11,357 bases of DNA, taken from positions 1 to 11,357 of the forward strand of contig CAMYCX010000045.1 in assembly GCA_947254705.1 (NCBI GenBank), given 5' to 3'. The translations under genes were made by a program, and so were the position numbers. The notes under the pieces were generated by a model. The model ran no database searches. It worked only from the letters and a program-made list of their open reading frames with translations, and was not told the origin of the DNA. Shown here in pieces: positions 1 to 7,838 of the stretch. Source of the stretch: an uncultured Veillonellaceae bacterium. GTDB taxonomy: Bacteria; Bacillota; Negativicutes; Veillonellales; Negativicoccaceae. Numbering within the stretch: the first letter of the stretch is position 1; each line of letters begins with the position of its first letter.

Positions 1-18
1 ATATTATTCATTACAGAG

Positions 19-46
19 TTATACATAAATGTAAATTGGGTAGAAT
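19..46 (+). promoter_or_regulatory. possible weak promoter for lepA-hemW
   Basis: A TAGAAT -10-like hexamer sits at 41-46, with a poor -35-like TTATAC at 19-24 (16-base spacer). It lies 27 bases upstream of the lepA start, a plausible distance. The -35 match is weak and there is no extended -10 TG, so this is only a candidate. lepA may instead be transcribed from a gene left of the window. Confidence 0.25.
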
Positions 47-73
47 ATCAAAGTTTATTCAAGGGGGAGTAGT

Positions 74-1870
74 GTGTCCACAGAGTATATTCGGAATTTT
101 TCTATCATTGCACATATCGATCATGGAAAGTCAACATTGGCGGATCGCTTGATCGAGATGACAGGAACACTTACTGAGCGGGAGATGCAATCTCAAGTTC
201 TCGATAATATGGAATTGGAAAAAGAGCGTGGAATTACGATTAAGTCACAGTCGGTTCGGTTGCGCTATACGGCGTTGGATGGACATGAATATTTGCTGCA
301 CTTAATTGACACTCCGGGGCATGTGGATTTTAATTACGAAGTGTCTCGCAGTTTGTCGGCGTGTGAAGGCGTTTTGCTGGTGGTAGATGCTACGCAGGGC
401 GTCGAAGCGCAAACATTGGCCAACGTATATTTGGCGGTGGATCATGACCTAGAGATTATTCCGGTTATTAATAAAGTTGATTTGCCAAGTGCTGATCCTG
501 ATATGGTAAAAGAAGAAATTGAAAATGTAATTGGGTTGGATACAACAAATGCCCCCTTAATCTCAGCTAAAACAGGATTGGGTGTGCCAGAGGTGTTGGA
601 GGCAATTGTTCGCGACATACCTGCGCCACCGGATTATAGTGATCGTCCATTAAAAGCATTGGTGTATGACTCACATTTTGATCCGTATAAGGGGATTATC
701 GCGTATGTTCGCATCCACGAAGGGGCTGTTCGCCAGGGAGATCGAATTCGGATGATGGCCAGCGGCAAAGAGTTTGAAGTGACAGAGGTCGGTTTTTTCG
801 CTCCTCGCATGACTCCGACAGAATCTCTTGCTTGCGGTACGGTTGGATACTTGGCGGCGAGTATAAAAAATGTGCATGATTGTACTGTCGGAGATACCAT
901 CACCACTGTAGATCACGGAGCAGTGGAACCGTTGCCCGGATATCGTAAAGCGACACCGATGGTGTATTGCGGATTGTATCCTGTCGATAGTAAGGACTAC
1001 GGAGCATTACGTGACGCATTGGACCGGTTGCATTTAAATGATGCGGCACTGGTATATGAAGCGGAAACATCATTGGCGTTGGGGTTTGGCTTTCGATGTG
1101 GATTTCTCGGATTATTACACATGGATGTTATTCAAGAACGGCTGGAACGGGAATATGAATTGCAATTGATTACAACTGCGCCATCTGTTATCTATCGAGT
1201 TTATACAACGGATGGAGAAATGATGGAGGTGGATAATCCGGCTAAGCTACCTGATCCGACAGAAATCGAAAAGATTGAAGAACCTTTTGTTAAGGCAACT
1301 GTCATGTTGCCATCTGATTTGGTGGGAAGTGTCATGGAGATTGCTCAGGAGCGGCGGGGTGAGTATCGAACGATGACATATATAGATGAATCGCGAGTAG
1401 CATTGGAATATGAGTTACCGTTGAATGAGATTATTTATGATTTTTTTGATAAGCTGAAATCGGCGACCAAAGGATATGCATCATTAGACTATCAATTGTC
1501 GGGATATCGTGAAGCGGATATGGTAAAAATGGATATTTTGTTGAATGGAGAAATTGTTGATGCTTTGAGTACCATTGTTCATCGCTCCAATGCTGCATAT
1601 CGGGGACGTGCACTGGCTTTAAAGCTAAAAAATATTATTCCGAGACAAATGTTTGAAATACCGATTCAGGCGGCTGTGGGTAATAAAATTGTGGCACGTG
1701 AAACTGTCAAAGCAATGCGTAAAGATGTTCTTGCTAAATGTTACGGTGGTGACATTACTCGTAAACGTAAGCTCCTTGAAAAACAAAAGGAAGGGAAAAA
1801 GAGAATGAAACAGGTGGGGAGTGTGGAGATTCCGCAAGAGGCATTTATGGCAATTTTGCAGGACGATTAA
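74..1870 (+). CDS. lepA: elongation factor 4 (LepA), ribosome back-translocation GTPase
   Basis: This is a translational GTPase that binds the 70S ribosome and remobilises stalled or mis-translocated complexes; it has also been linked to 30S assembly. The 598-residue length is normal for the family. The P-loop AHIDHGKST is at residues 13-21, the G3 motif DTPGH at 79-83 (with the catalytic His) and the G4 motif NKVD at 133-136. EF-G-like domains II, III and V follow. The C-terminal LepA-specific domain includes YQLSGYREADMVKMDILLNG and the basic GGDITRKRKLLEKQKEGKKR stretch. The start is a GTG at 74, four bases after the ribosome binding site AAGGGGGAG (61-69), and it gives the expected N-terminus just before RNFSIIAHIDHGKST. 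hemW begins one base after the stop, so the two are probably co-transcribed, the usual Firmicute order. Nothing is truncated or shifted. Confidence 0.97.
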   Translation: MSTEYIRNFSIIAHIDHGKSTLADRLIEMTGTLTEREMQSQVLDNMELEKERGITIKSQSVRLRYTALDGHEYLLHLIDTPGHVDFNYEVSRSLSACEGVLLVVDATQGVEAQTLANVYLAVDHDLEIIPVINKVDLPSADPDMVKEEIENVIGLDTTNAPLISAKTGLGVPEVLEAIVRDIPAPPDYSDRPLKALVYDSHFDPYKGIIAYVRIHEGAVRQGDRIRMMASGKEFEVTEVGFFAPRMTPTESLACGTVGYLAASIKNVHDCTVGDTITTVDHGAVEPLPGYRKATPMVYCGLYPVDSKDYGALRDALDRLHLNDAALVYEAETSLALGFGFRCGFLGLLHMDVIQERLEREYELQLITTAPSVIYRVYTTDGEMMEVDNPAKLPDPTEIEKIEEPFVKATVMLPSDLVGSVMEIAQERRGEYRTMTYIDESRVALEYELPLNEIIYDFFDKLKSATKGYASLDYQLSGYREADMVKMDILLNGEIVDALSTIVHRSNAAYRGRALALKLKNIIPRQMFEIPIQAAVGNKIVARETVKAMRKDVLAKCYGGDITRKRKLLEKQKEGKKRMKQVGSVEIPQEAFMAILQDD

Positions 1871-1871
1871 G

Positions 1872-3008
1872 ATGTCTGTCGGAGTGTATATTCATATTCC
1901 CTTTTGTGAATCTCATTGCCATTACTGTGCATTTTACTCCGTGGTTGAACGGACAGACATGTATGATATCTATTTGGATTCGTTATTACGGGAAATTGAA
2001 ATGCGTGCGAACGAATCCGGTTCTGCTACTGTCGACAGCATTTACTTCGGCGGTGGAACCCCCTCTCTATTCGGTGCGGCTAGGATATATGCAGTGATTG
2101 AGGCGTGTCGAAAGGTTTGGTCACTTGATACAGACAGTGAGTTGACGATGGAAGCGAACCCTTCTTCCTTGGCCGTCAGAGATTACGAATTATATCGTGA
2201 TATTGGTATTAACCGCATTAGCTTAGGGGTGCAAAGTTTTTCCGATTTTTTGCTTCGTAAGATAGGGAGAATACATACGGCGCATCAAGCGATACAGGCG
2301 GTCAGACGGGCATATCAGGCAGGATTGACGAATATCAGTGTAGACTTGATGTACGGATTACCAAATCAGTCAACGAATGATTTTCGAAACAGTTTGCTAC
2401 AGGTGGTACATTTGCCGGTAAGTCATGTATCTGTTTATGGATTGACGGTAGAAGACGGAACGTATTTCGGTGTACAAAAACAAAAAAATCGACTGGCATT
2501 GCCATCGGAAAATGAAGAGTGGGAAATGTATCAAGATATGTGCCGAATTCTTCCGCATTACGGGTTCGAGCGATATGAGATTGCTAATTTTGCGCGCCAC
2601 GGTAAACGTGCAAGACATAACCAAAAATATTGGCACTATCGTCCGTATTTGGGATTTGGAGCAGCAGCGACATCATATATCGGAAATACGCGACGGACTA
2701 ACGTTGCCGATTGGAAGCAGTATGTGGCAGAAATTGACGGCGACGGACGATGGTATGAAGAAGAAATTCTGACGAAATTACAGCAGGTAGAAGAGTACGT
2801 GTTTATGCATCTACGTACACGGACGGGCATTAATACAGAGCACTTTAAAGAGCGATTCGGTCATTCGTTCAATGATTACTATTCAGATTCATTTGTGCAG
2901 TCAATTTGCCGTTCCGGACTTCTTTCGTGTAAAGGAAGATTAATTCATCTTACCGATCGGGGGATGGCGCTGGCTAACTCGGTGATGGCAGAATTTATCT
3001 TGGTATAA
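1872..3008 (+). CDS. hemW: heme chaperone HemW (radical SAM, HemN-like)
   Basis: This 378-residue radical SAM protein belongs to the HemW group, formerly called oxygen-independent coproporphyrinogen oxidase-like. Family members bind heme and are thought to deliver it to heme proteins; they are not active coproporphyrinogen oxidases. The [4Fe-4S] motif CxxxCxxC is at residues 12-19 (PFCESHCHYCAF). The following residues are AF rather than the extra Cys of true HemN, which favours HemW. The SAM-binding glycine motif IYFGGGTPSLF follows, then NRISLGVQSF and a C-terminal HemN-type winged-helix region. I chose the ATG at 1872, one base after the lepA stop, because MSVGVYIHIPFC is the family N-terminus. 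The reading frame stays open further upstream inside lepA. AGGA at 1860-1863 can act as the ribosome binding site. An intrinsic terminator follows, closing the lepA-hemW unit. Confidence 0.93.
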   Translation: MSVGVYIHIPFCESHCHYCAFYSVVERTDMYDIYLDSLLREIEMRANESGSATVDSIYFGGGTPSLFGAARIYAVIEACRKVWSLDTDSELTMEANPSSLAVRDYELYRDIGINRISLGVQSFSDFLLRKIGRIHTAHQAIQAVRRAYQAGLTNISVDLMYGLPNQSTNDFRNSLLQVVHLPVSHVSVYGLTVEDGTYFGVQKQKNRLALPSENEEWEMYQDMCRILPHYGFERYEIANFARHGKRARHNQKYWHYRPYLGFGAAATSYIGNTRRTNVADWKQYVAEIDGDGRWYEEEILTKLQQVEEYVFMHLRTRTGINTEHFKERFGHSFNDYYSDSFVQSICRSGLLSCKGRLIHLTDRGMALANSVMAEFILV

Positions 3009-3022
3009 AGTCGAAATCATAC

Positions 3023-3072
3023 AAAAAGGCTAAAAGTCAAAGAACGAAAAATATTTGACTTTTTAGCCTTTT
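3023..3072 (+). terminator. intrinsic terminator after hemW, overlapping the hrcA -35 box
   Basis: A long inverted repeat pairs 3024-3041 with 3054-3072, with one bulged base and a 12-base loop (3042-3053). The right arm ends in TTTT and the left arm begins with an A-run, so it could terminate transcription in both directions. It starts 15 bases after the hemW stop. The stem is AT-rich, with a GGC/GCC core and a GTCAAA/TTTGAC segment. The right arm contains the TTGACT -35 hexamer of the hrcA promoter. Confidence 0.75.
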
Positions 3073-3083
3073 CATGATATTCT
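3055..3083 (+). promoter_or_regulatory. sigma-A promoter of the hrcA heat-shock operon
   Basis: The -35 TTGACT (3055-3060) and -10 TATTCT (3078-3083) are separated by exactly 17 bases. A TG at 3075-3076 forms an extended -10. Transcription should start near 3089-3091, a few bases before CIRCE at 3095. HrcA bound there would block initiation or early elongation, the classic class I heat-shock arrangement. Confidence 0.8.
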
Positions 3084-3094
3084 AAATACATAAA

Positions 3095-3121
3095 TTAGCA
3101 CTCGACTGGAACGAGTGCTAA
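3095..3121 (+). promoter_or_regulatory. CIRCE operator (HrcA binding site)
   Basis: This is a perfect 9-base inverted repeat: TTAGCACTC at 3095-3103 and GAGTGCTAA at 3113-3121, separated by 9 bases. It matches the canonical CIRCE consensus with no mismatch. It lies between the predicted transcription start and the hrcA ribosome binding site, so it is also in the 5' leader. By family knowledge HrcA represses here, and GroEL availability tunes its activity. No second CIRCE is seen in the window. Confidence 0.98.
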
Positions 3122-3141
3122 CAAAGGGCGGGGTGATGTAA

Positions 3142-4155
3142 ATGGATGAGCGTAAAAAGAAAATATTACAAGCAGTTGTTGAGAGCTATATTGCTACAGC
3201 TGAGCCTGTAGGATCGCGAACCATTGCCCGCATGTACGAGTTAGGAATTAGTCCGGCAACGATTCGTAATGAGATGCAGGACTTGGAGCTTATGGGCTAT
3301 TTGTTGCAGCCTCATACGTCTGCAGGTCGCATTCCGTCTCCCGAAGGATATCGCTTTTATGTGGACTCACTAATGCATCTAACGACAGTATCAAAGACGG
3401 ATACTGACATGATTCGTGACTGGATTTTATCGCATCGAGGACAAACGGAGATTGCATTTAACGAGATTGTAAAGGTTTTCGCGTCATTGACCCATAATTT
3501 TTCGTTGGCGGTATCAGCACAGGGAGCGCAAAATACATTTCATTATATGCGATTTTTGCCGTTTGATGACCGGCACATGGTGCTGGTTCTGGTCACCAAA
3601 GAGGGAGCTGTGCATAATTCTATTATTTCGATCCCAGAGGGTGTCGGTTCGATGGAGTTGTCATTGTTTGCAGAAAAAATGAATAATGCTCTGACAGAGC
3701 AACCATTACAAAACATAACTCCCGATTTAATTGAGCGCTTGCGACGAGATATTTTGATTGATCAGTCCTTTTATGAAAATGTCTGGTCTACAATTCAAGA
3801 AAATCAAGTGGCAGAGTATCAGATCGTGACTGACGGTGTGGGCGAAATGATTCGTCAGCCTGAATTTCAAGATATTAAGAAAGTAAAACAATTGATTTCA
3901 CTAGCCGAGCAAAGCATGCAAATTGCCCGGTTACTGGATATGCCAATGCCGGCTGCCATTCATGTTCAAATCGGAGAAGAAACAGGGAGTGACTTACTGG
4001 CAGATTACGGTATTGTTCAAGCGCAATTATCATATCGAAATCAGGTGATCGGTAGGATTGCAGTAATCGGACCGATGCGCATGGAATATGCACGAATAGT
4101 TTCCTTATTCCATGTATTGCAAGAAGAAATCAATGCGATTAGAGAAAAACAGTGA
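3142..4155 (+). CDS. hrcA: heat-inducible transcription repressor HrcA
   Basis: This is the repressor of class I heat-shock genes, binding the CIRCE element 20 bases upstream of its own start and so autoregulating the operon. At 337 residues it is close to the usual ~340. The N-terminal winged helix covers about residues 1-70 and includes VGSRTIARMYELGISPATIRNEM as the recognition region and the hallmark SAGRIPSPEGYRFYVD. The rest is the GAF-like and dimerisation region, including the conserved stretch around FLPFDDRHMVLVLVTKEG. The ATG at 3142 follows a GGGGTGA ribosome binding site at 3130-3136. An ATG at 3136 is immediately followed by TAA and cannot be the start. grpE starts 13 bases after the stop, so hrcA is the first gene of a four-gene operon. 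Confidence 0.97.
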   Translation: MDERKKKILQAVVESYIATAEPVGSRTIARMYELGISPATIRNEMQDLELMGYLLQPHTSAGRIPSPEGYRFYVDSLMHLTTVSKTDTDMIRDWILSHRGQTEIAFNEIVKVFASLTHNFSLAVSAQGAQNTFHYMRFLPFDDRHMVLVLVTKEGAVHNSIISIPEGVGSMELSLFAEKMNNALTEQPLQNITPDLIERLRRDILIDQSFYENVWSTIQENQVAEYQIVTDGVGEMIRQPEFQDIKKVKQLISLAEQSMQIARLLDMPMPAAIHVQIGEETGSDLLADYGIVQAQLSYRNQVIGRIAVIGPMRMEYARIVSLFHVLQEEINAIREKQ

Positions 4156-4168
4156 GTGAGGTGCCGAA

Positions 4169-4714
4169 ATGAATGAAGAAAAAAAGCGAGATAAAATGCA
4201 ACCGGAAATGGAGTCGCATTTTGACGATAGTGGACCTGAGGTATCTGAATCTTTGGAGTCTCAAGCTGAAGAGGAGTTAGCGCAAGTTAAGCAGCAGTTG
4301 TTACGCCTACAGGCGGATTTTGATAATTTCCGTCGACGTAGTGCTGAAGAGCGTTTGCGAATTTGTGAGCAATCACAAGGTGATTTGGTGGAGGCTCTTT
4401 TACCGGTGTTGGATCATTTTGACTTGGCGTTGTCACATATCCCACAGAAAGATACCGCTGGCATGCAAGAAGCCTTCTTTGACGGATTTAATATGATTCG
4501 ACGGCAGTTGGAAGATGTGCTTGCTTCATATGGCGTAAAAGAAATAAAGGCTTTGGGCGAAATTATGGATCCGATGTATCATGAGGCGATGTTACGGGTG
4601 ATCAAGCAGGATTGTCGCGAGGGCGAAGTTTTGCAAGTATTGAAAAAAGGATATCAAATGGGAGATCGGGTATTACGAGCAGCGCAAGTGCAAGTTGGAT
4701 ATCCCGAAGAGTAG
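4169..4714 (+). CDS. grpE: nucleotide exchange factor GrpE
   Basis: This is the DnaK co-chaperone that releases ADP from the DnaK nucleotide-binding domain and resets the folding cycle in the cytoplasm. It has 181 residues, normal for Firmicutes. An acidic, disordered N-terminus (about 1-30) leads into a long dimerising coiled coil containing LLRLQADFDNFRRRS. The C-terminal beta domain shows the family patterns MDPMYHEAMLRV and KKGYQMGDRVLRAAQVQVG. The ATG at 4169 has GAGGTG at 4158-4163 as its ribosome binding site. The dnaK ribosome binding site AGGAGG overlaps this gene's stop codon, so translation of the two is probably coupled. Confidence 0.97.
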   Translation: MNEEKKRDKMQPEMESHFDDSGPEVSESLESQAEEELAQVKQQLLRLQADFDNFRRRSAEERLRICEQSQGDLVEALLPVLDHFDLALSHIPQKDTAGMQEAFFDGFNMIRRQLEDVLASYGVKEIKALGEIMDPMYHEAMLRVIKQDCREGEVLQVLKKGYQMGDRVLRAAQVQVGYPEE

Positions 4715-4724
4715 GAGGAATATT

Positions 4725-6575
4725 ATGTCAAAAGTAATAGGTATTGATTTAGGAACAACAAACTCGGTAGTTGCAGTTATGGAGGGCGGAGAGCCGGTCG
4801 TGATTCCGACAGCGGAAGGTTCACGTCTGACTCCTTCTGTTGTAGGATTTTCAAAAACGGGAGAGCGGCTGGTCGGTCAGTTGGCAAAGCGGCAGGCGGT
4901 ATCCAATCCGGATCGAACTATCGCCTCGATTAAGCGTCATATGGGATCAGACTATCGAGTGACAATCGATGATAAGCAATATACTCCGCAAGAAATATCG
5001 GCGATGGTTTTGCAAAAAATGAAACAGGATGCCGAAGCGTATTTGGGAGAAAAAGTAGATAAAGCTGTCATCACAGTCCCGGCATACTTTACGGACAGTC
5101 AGCGGCAAGCGACTAAAGATGCCGGAGCAATTGCCGGGTTGGAAGTTTTAAGAATTATTAATGAACCGACAGCGGCAGCTTTGGCATATGGACTGGATAA
5201 AGATGAAGAACATACTATTCTGGTTTTTGACTTAGGTGGCGGTACGTTTGATGTATCTATATTGGATTTGGCGGATGGTGTCTTTGAAGTCAAAGCAACT
5301 CAGGGGAACAACCATCTGGGCGGAGACGATTTTGACCGGAAGGTGATGGATTGGATTATCGCTGAGTTCAAAAAAGAACACGGTATTGACCTTGGGAAAG
5401 ATAAAATGGCGATGCAACGTCTAAAGGAAGCGGCAGAAAAGGCAAAAATTGAATTGTCAGGTGTGGTTACAACCAACATCAACTTACCGTTTATTTCTGC
5501 AGACAGCAGTGGACAGCCCATGCACTTGGATTTAAATTTAACTCGTGCCAAATTTGATGAATTAACAGAAGATTTGGTGCAAGCTACGATGGAGCCGACA
5601 CGCAAGGCCATTGCCGACTCCGGATTGACAGTGGAAAAAATTGATAAAATTTTATTGGTGGGTGGATCCAGCCGCATCCCTGCAGTCCAAGATGCTATTA
5701 AAAAAATTTTAGGTAAAGAACCCAGCAAGGGAATTAATCCTGATGAATCCGTAGCCATCGGTGCTGCTATCCAAGCCGGTGTGTTGGTTGGTGAAGTCAA
5801 GGATGTATTGTTGTTGGACGTAACGCCGTTATCGTTAGGAATTGAAACATTGGGTGGTGTGTTTACGAAGATTATTGATCGCAACACAACGATTCCTACC
5901 TCCAAAAGTCAAGTCTTTTCAACGGCGGCAGACAATCAACCATCCGTTGATATTCATGTGTTACAAGGGGAACGGAACATGGCAGCAGATAATAAGACAT
6001 TGGGCCGTTTCGAGCTGAGCGGAATTCCGGCGGCACCACGTGGCGTGCCTCAAATTCAAGTTACCTTTGACATTGATGCAAATGGTATTGTTCATGTGTC
6101 TGCAAAAGATTTAGGCACAGGTAAAGAACAGAATATTACGATTACTTCTTCGGGCGGACTTTCGGACGAGGAGATTGAACGAATGGTTAAAGAAGCCGAG
6201 ACACACGCATCGGAAGATGAAAAGAGAAAAGAAGAGGTTGAAGTTCGCAATAATGCCGATTCATTGGTTTATCAAGCGGAAAAAACGTTGAAAGAGGTTG
6301 GGGACAAAGCAGACAGTCATCTGAAAGACCAAGTTGAAACGGCAATTGCTGCACTGAAAGAAGCATTGGCGGATACAAAAACAGAGGCTATCAAAGAAAA
6401 AGCAGAAGCATTAAGCAAGCCATTATATGAACTGACTGGAAAACTATATGAACAGGCACAGGCAAATGCGCAGCAAAGTGGACAGGAACAGGCGGGGCAC
6501 GGAACAGATGGTCCCAAAAAGGATGATGTTGTTGACGGTGACTACAAAGTGATGGATGATGACGAAAAAAAATAA
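4725..6575 (+). CDS. dnaK: molecular chaperone DnaK (Hsp70)
   Basis: This is an ATP-driven Hsp70 chaperone of 616 residues, acting in the cytoplasm with DnaJ and GrpE. The ATPase domain shows GIDLGTTNS (6-14), VPAYFTDSQRQATKDAG, INEPTAAALAYGLDK, FDLGGGTFDVS and LLVGGSSRIPAVQ. The interdomain linker DVLLLDVTPLSLG leads into the substrate-binding domain and helical lid. The tail is acidic, with VVDGDYKVMDD in place of a strict EEVD-type end. The region before KAVITVPAYF is short and lacks the ~20-25-residue insertion of proteobacterial DnaK, the Gram-positive-type form. The start is ATG 4725, seven bases after AGGAGG (4713-4718). The frame is open from 4695, but that adds an unsupported 10-residue leader inside grpE. 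dnaJ starts 15 bases downstream. Confidence 0.98.
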   Translation: MSKVIGIDLGTTNSVVAVMEGGEPVVIPTAEGSRLTPSVVGFSKTGERLVGQLAKRQAVSNPDRTIASIKRHMGSDYRVTIDDKQYTPQEISAMVLQKMKQDAEAYLGEKVDKAVITVPAYFTDSQRQATKDAGAIAGLEVLRIINEPTAAALAYGLDKDEEHTILVFDLGGGTFDVSILDLADGVFEVKATQGNNHLGGDDFDRKVMDWIIAEFKKEHGIDLGKDKMAMQRLKEAAEKAKIELSGVVTTNINLPFISADSSGQPMHLDLNLTRAKFDELTEDLVQATMEPTRKAIADSGLTVEKIDKILLVGGSSRIPAVQDAIKKILGKEPSKGINPDESVAIGAAIQAGVLVGEVKDVLLLDVTPLSLGIETLGGVFTKIIDRNTTIPTSKSQVFSTAADNQPSVDIHVLQGERNMAADNKTLGRFELSGIPAAPRGVPQIQVTFDIDANGIVHVSAKDLGTGKEQNITITSSGGLSDEEIERMVKEAETHASEDEKRKEEVEVRNNADSLVYQAEKTLKEVGDKADSHLKDQVETAIAALKEALADTKTEAIKEKAEALSKPLYELTGKLYEQAQANAQQSGQEQAGHGTDGPKKDDVVDGDYKVMDDDEKK

Positions 6576-6590
6576 TGGGAGAGCGATGAT

Positions 6591-7754
6591 GTGAGTCAAA
6601 AAGATTATTATAGTGTACTGGGGGTTGACAAAAACGCCAGTGCAGAAGAACTAAAAAAAGCATATCGAAAATTGGCTCGAAAGTATCATCCCGATTTGAA
6701 TAAAGACAACCTCAAAGAGGCGGAAACTAAGTTCAAGGAAATTAATGAAGCATATGAAACTTTGTCAGATGCCACAAAGCGTTCACAGTATGATCAGCTG
6801 GGGCATGATGCATTTACGCGAGCCGGTCAAACGGGTGGATTTGGGGGCAATGCGGGAGGTTTTGGGTTTCAGGACTTTTCTCAGGCTGGCGGTTTTGGCG
6901 GTTTCGGAGATATTTTTGAAAGCTTCTTTGGCGGTAACCAAGCACGAAGGAATACGGGGCCGGTAGATGGTGCTGACTTACGCTACGATTTGGAGATTAC
7001 ACTGGAAGAGGCGGCTTTCGGCGCAGACAAAGAGTTTAGCATTGTGAAGGAAGAGACTTGTCTACGATGCCATGGAAATGGTGCAGAACCGGGAACAGCG
7101 ATTAATACTTGCCCTAAATGTCACGGCTCTGGTCAGGAACAGATCCTTCGTAATACGCCGTTTGGCCAGATGGTGAGTGTGACGACTTGTTCTACCTGTA
7201 GTGGTCGAGGCCAAGCAATTGATACACCTTGTCGAGACTGTCATGGAAAAGGACGCGTACAAAAGAAACGGAAGTTACAGGCGCATATTCCGCCGGGGGT
7301 GGATACCGACTCTAGAATTCGCCTGCGAGAAGAAGGTGAGCCCGGTACACGTGGCGGACGAAAAGGGGATTTGTACGTTTACATTTATGTGAAACCACAT
7401 ACTCGATTCAACCGCCGAGGAGCAGATTTATATTGCGAAGAACATATATCTTTTCCGGTTGCGGCATTGGGCGGTGTAACAACGGTGGAAACTTTATATG
7501 GTAAAGTGGAGCTTAAGATTCCACACGGCACGCCGAACGGAAAAATATTCCGCTTAGCAAATCAAGGGTTGCCGGCGCTACGAGGATCTGGAAAAGGTAA
7601 TTTGAATGTAACGATCATCGTGGATGTACCTCAAAGCTTATCGGATGAACAACGTGATGCACTGTCCCGATACGCGGAATTAGTGGGAGAAGATCAAAGC
7701 GTTGGTGAAACTCCCTCGTTTTTTGAGAAGTTAAAAGACACATTGAAAGGCTGA
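6591..7754 (+). CDS. dnaJ: chaperone protein DnaJ (type I Hsp40)
   Basis: This co-chaperone delivers clients to DnaK and stimulates its ATPase. It has 387 residues and full type I architecture. The J domain is residues 1-70 with HPD at 33-35; a Gly/Phe-rich linker spans about 79-118. The zinc domain carries four CxxCxGxG repeats, starting at Cys157 (CLRCHGNG), Cys174 (CPKCHGSG), Cys200 (CSTCSGRG) and Cys214 (CRDCHGKG). The C-terminal peptide-binding domains follow. The start is GTG 6591, seven bases after GGGAGAG (6577-6583). Two overlapping ATGs at 6586 and 6589 are in another frame and hit TGA at once, so they are not the start. A terminator right after the stop ends the operon. Confidence 0.97.
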   Translation: MSQKDYYSVLGVDKNASAEELKKAYRKLARKYHPDLNKDNLKEAETKFKEINEAYETLSDATKRSQYDQLGHDAFTRAGQTGGFGGNAGGFGFQDFSQAGGFGGFGDIFESFFGGNQARRNTGPVDGADLRYDLEITLEEAAFGADKEFSIVKEETCLRCHGNGAEPGTAINTCPKCHGSGQEQILRNTPFGQMVSVTTCSTCSGRGQAIDTPCRDCHGKGRVQKKRKLQAHIPPGVDTDSRIRLREEGEPGTRGGRKGDLYVYIYVKPHTRFNRRGADLYCEEHISFPVAALGGVTTVETLYGKVELKIPHGTPNGKIFRLANQGLPALRGSGKGNLNVTIIVDVPQSLSDEQRDALSRYAELVGEDQSVGETPSFFEKLKDTLKG

Positions 7755-7777
7755 AAGGGGAGGCGACTCCTCTTTTT
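7754..7777 (+). terminator. intrinsic terminator of the hrcA-grpE-dnaK-dnaJ operon
   Basis: A hairpin starts at the last base of the dnaJ stop. AAAGGGGAG (7754-7762) pairs with CTCCTCTTT (7767-7775) with one G-U wobble, around a GCGA (GNRA-type) tetraloop at 7763-7766. The right arm runs into a five-T tract (7773-7777). It separates the heat-shock operon from mtaB. Confidence 0.85.
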
Positions 7778-7779
7778 GC

Positions 7780-7808
7780 TTGCGGTTTAAACAAAAAATA
7801 AGTACAAT
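7780..7808 (+). promoter_or_regulatory. predicted promoter for mtaB-hinT
   Basis: TTGCGG (7780-7785) and TACAAT (7803-7808) are 17 bases apart, in the gap between the dnaJ terminator and mtaB. The -10 is good (5 of 6) and the -35 is weak (TTG only). The position, right after a terminator and 30 bases before the start codon, supports it. Confidence 0.5.
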
Positions 7809-7838
7809 AAATTAAAAAGAGAAGAAAGGACGGGCATT

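Noticed and set aside
22..33. TACAT-AA-ATGTA inverted repeat upstream of lepA
   Set aside because: It is short and AT-only apart from two bases, within AT-rich DNA; likely chance.
1821..1871. Upstream in-frame start for hemW that overlaps lepA
   Set aside because: It adds 17 basic/aromatic residues not typical of the family. The ATG at 1872 gives the expected N-terminus and has AGGA eight bases upstream.
5300..5905. 201-codon open frame on the - strand inside dnaK
   Set aside because: It is wholly antisense to the conserved ATPase and linker region of dnaK. Long antisense frames opposite dnaK are a known by-product of its codon use. I saw no plausible domain.
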